Origin: Mesotaenium endlicherianum | Taxonomy: Eukaryota > Streptophyta > Zygnematophyceae > Zygnematales > Mesotaeniaceae | Length of the DNA stretch: 26,669 bases | Assembly: GCA_009602735.1 (NCBI GenBank) | Contig: WELA01004683.1 | Span: forward strand, 157,319 to 183,987 | Direction of reading: 5' to 3' | In this document: positions 26,152 to 26,669 of the stretch, piece after piece | How positions within the stretch are numbered: position 1 is the stretch's first letter | Layout of the letters: the number at the start of each line of letters is the position of its first letter | The notes under the pieces: generated by a model | Seen by the model: the letters and a program-made list of their open reading frames with translations, nothing else | Told to the model about the DNA's origin: nothing | Databases searched by the model: none | Made by a program: the position numbers and the translations under genes

Positions 26152-26669
26152 CTACAGCATCAGCTGAGCGGCCTGCCTCGTTGCCTCCATAGAGACGCCG
26201 AGCTCTGCGAAGGAGACCGCCGGCATGCGGTGCAGTGCTAGAGAGATGACCTCGGCGCTGAGCCGCACCGTCGTCATAGGTGAAGCGAGCGCATGTGACG
26301 TCGGCTCTGCTGAGGTCGTGGAGGGCTCTAGGATGCGGAAGGAACGGGGCAGCCGCTGTGCCTCCTCCGTCCGACGTCCCTGGTCTGGCCCGACGCGCTT
26401 CTGCGGAACAACGGGTCGACTGGCCGGTGCGGCAAGCGTGTGCTCGCGGCTCGCGCGCACGACTGTGGAGCGGTTGCCGAGTGGCTGCGCGCGTGCGCAG
26501 CAGGCCAAAATGGCTGCTGCTGGCGCAGCCGGCAAACTTGCCGCGCATCCTGCCGCGGGGACTATCGCAGTGCCGTCCGCGCAACTTGTCGCGAGGCCTG
26601 CTGCAGCGCCTGCCGCACAACTCGCCGCGAGGTCTGCCGCAGCGACTGCTGCGCAGCTTGCCGCGAGGC
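26152..26669 (-). CDS. gag: Element D Gag region, partial at window edge
   Basis: About 172 codons in the same frame as the protease, entering from the right edge with no start codon visible. A TAG at 26152-26154 interrupts the frame, after which reading continues. The N-terminal visible part is Ala/Cys-rich repeats (26543-26669); the rest has a mixed composition (RTEEAQRLPRSFRIL and MTTVRLSAEVISLALHRM). I cannot match it to a capsid family, so Gag is inferred from position before the protease. Confidence 0.55.
   Translation of the reverse strand, partial: LAASCAAVAAADLAASCAAGAAAGLATSCADGTAIVPAAGCAASLPAAPAAAILACCARAQPLGNRSTVVRASREHTLAAPASRPVVPQKRVGPDQGRRTEEAQRLPRSFRILEPSTTSAEPTSHALASPMTTVRLSAEVISLALHRMPAVSFAELGVSMEATRQAAQLML
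26543..26669 (-). repeat. 36-bp tandem repeat at the window edge
   Basis: Units start at 26543, 26579, 26615 and 26651, exactly 36 bp apart, and run off the edge. In the element D frame each encodes a 12-residue Ala-rich unit of the type LAASCAAGAAAG. The unit at 26543 is the most diverged. Confidence 0.8.

Larger units (their letters stand above)
15421..26669 (-). mobile_element. Ty3/gypsy element D with DNA methyltransferase and PHD finger
   Basis: Minus-strand LTR retrotransposon, 5' part beyond the right edge. It holds Gag, protease, linker, C5-cytosine methyltransferase, RT, RNase H, integrase, PHD finger, polypurine tract and a probable 3' LTR. Frame arithmetic shows one continuous reading frame: all segments right of 21327 share a frame, and removing the 3,053 bp of element C plus one target copy brings 16061-18278 into it. 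Only three stops interrupt it (26152-26154 TAG, 23329-23331 TGA, 23260-23262 TAG). It is GC-rich and CpG-rich, unlike the AT-rich left half of the window. Apart from those stops and the insertion it looks well preserved, so it is probably younger than element A. Confidence 0.9.

Noticed and set aside
6456-26154. TAG (and TAA) used as a glutamine codon, as in some ulvophyte algae
   Set aside because: Several internal stops are TAG at plausible Gln positions, but others fall where Trp or Lys is expected (18601, 9264), TGA stops also occur, and true frameshifts accompany them. Ordinary pseudogene decay explains all.
26060-26620. Arg-rich minus-strand frame overlapping the Gag region of element D
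   Set aside because: It is out of frame with the protease and the 12-residue repeats. The frame that joins the polyprotein is preferred.

Overview
The window is a nest of transposable elements from a large, repeat-rich eukaryotic nuclear genome. I see no host gene, RNA gene or prokaryotic feature. Three things suggest a streptophyte (charophyte-type) green alga such as Chara, as an inference only: plant-style Ty3/gypsy chromoviruses with an initiator-tRNA-Met primer site, a piggyBac transposon (unusual for land plants), and a gypsy element carrying a cytosine DNA methyltransferase, a combination I recall being reported from charophytes and dinoflagellates.

Layout. (1) 1-450: a reversed, truncated LTR of family A. 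(2) 1398-4744: a piggyBac-type DNA transposon with matching terminal inverted repeats at a TTAA site; its minus-strand transposase has one frameshift and one stop. (3) 4749-5522: intergenic sequence with a 139-bp direct repeat. (4) 5523-15111: a composite plus-strand LTR element A with 5' LTR, primer site, gag, protease, reverse transcriptase, RNase H, integrase and chromodomain, then an LTR-like end of a second family, then an unrecognised broken reading frame, polypurine tract and 3' LTR. It is decayed and shows no target-site duplication. (5) 15112-15420: a minus-strand integrase scrap of family C, cut by the end of LTR-A. (6) From about 15421 to the right edge: minus-strand gypsy element D, GC-rich and nearly intact. 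(7) 18274-21331: plus-strand element C, inserted into the pol of D with a perfect 5-bp duplication (GGTAG) and itself internally deleted.

Element D is the notable system. Read on the minus strand and ignoring the C insertion, it is one frame of about 2,500 codons with only three stops. Domain order is Gag (start beyond the window), retropepsin-like protease, a long Arg/Pro/Ala-rich linker with Thr-Pro repeats, a complete C5-cytosine DNA methyltransferase domain (22663-23604), reverse transcriptase, RNase H, integrase, and a C-terminal PHD finger (16109-16243) where chromoviruses usually have a chromodomain. It therefore pairs a DNA-methylation writer with a probable histone reader in one retrotransposon polyprotein. 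This copy is dead: a TGA stop lies two codons before the methyltransferase catalytic cysteine, a TAG follows soon after, and element C splits the polymerase.

Two single N bases (12 and 8089) sit between near-identical short duplications and look like unmerged contig overlaps. The one at 8089 creates an artificial frame break in element A.
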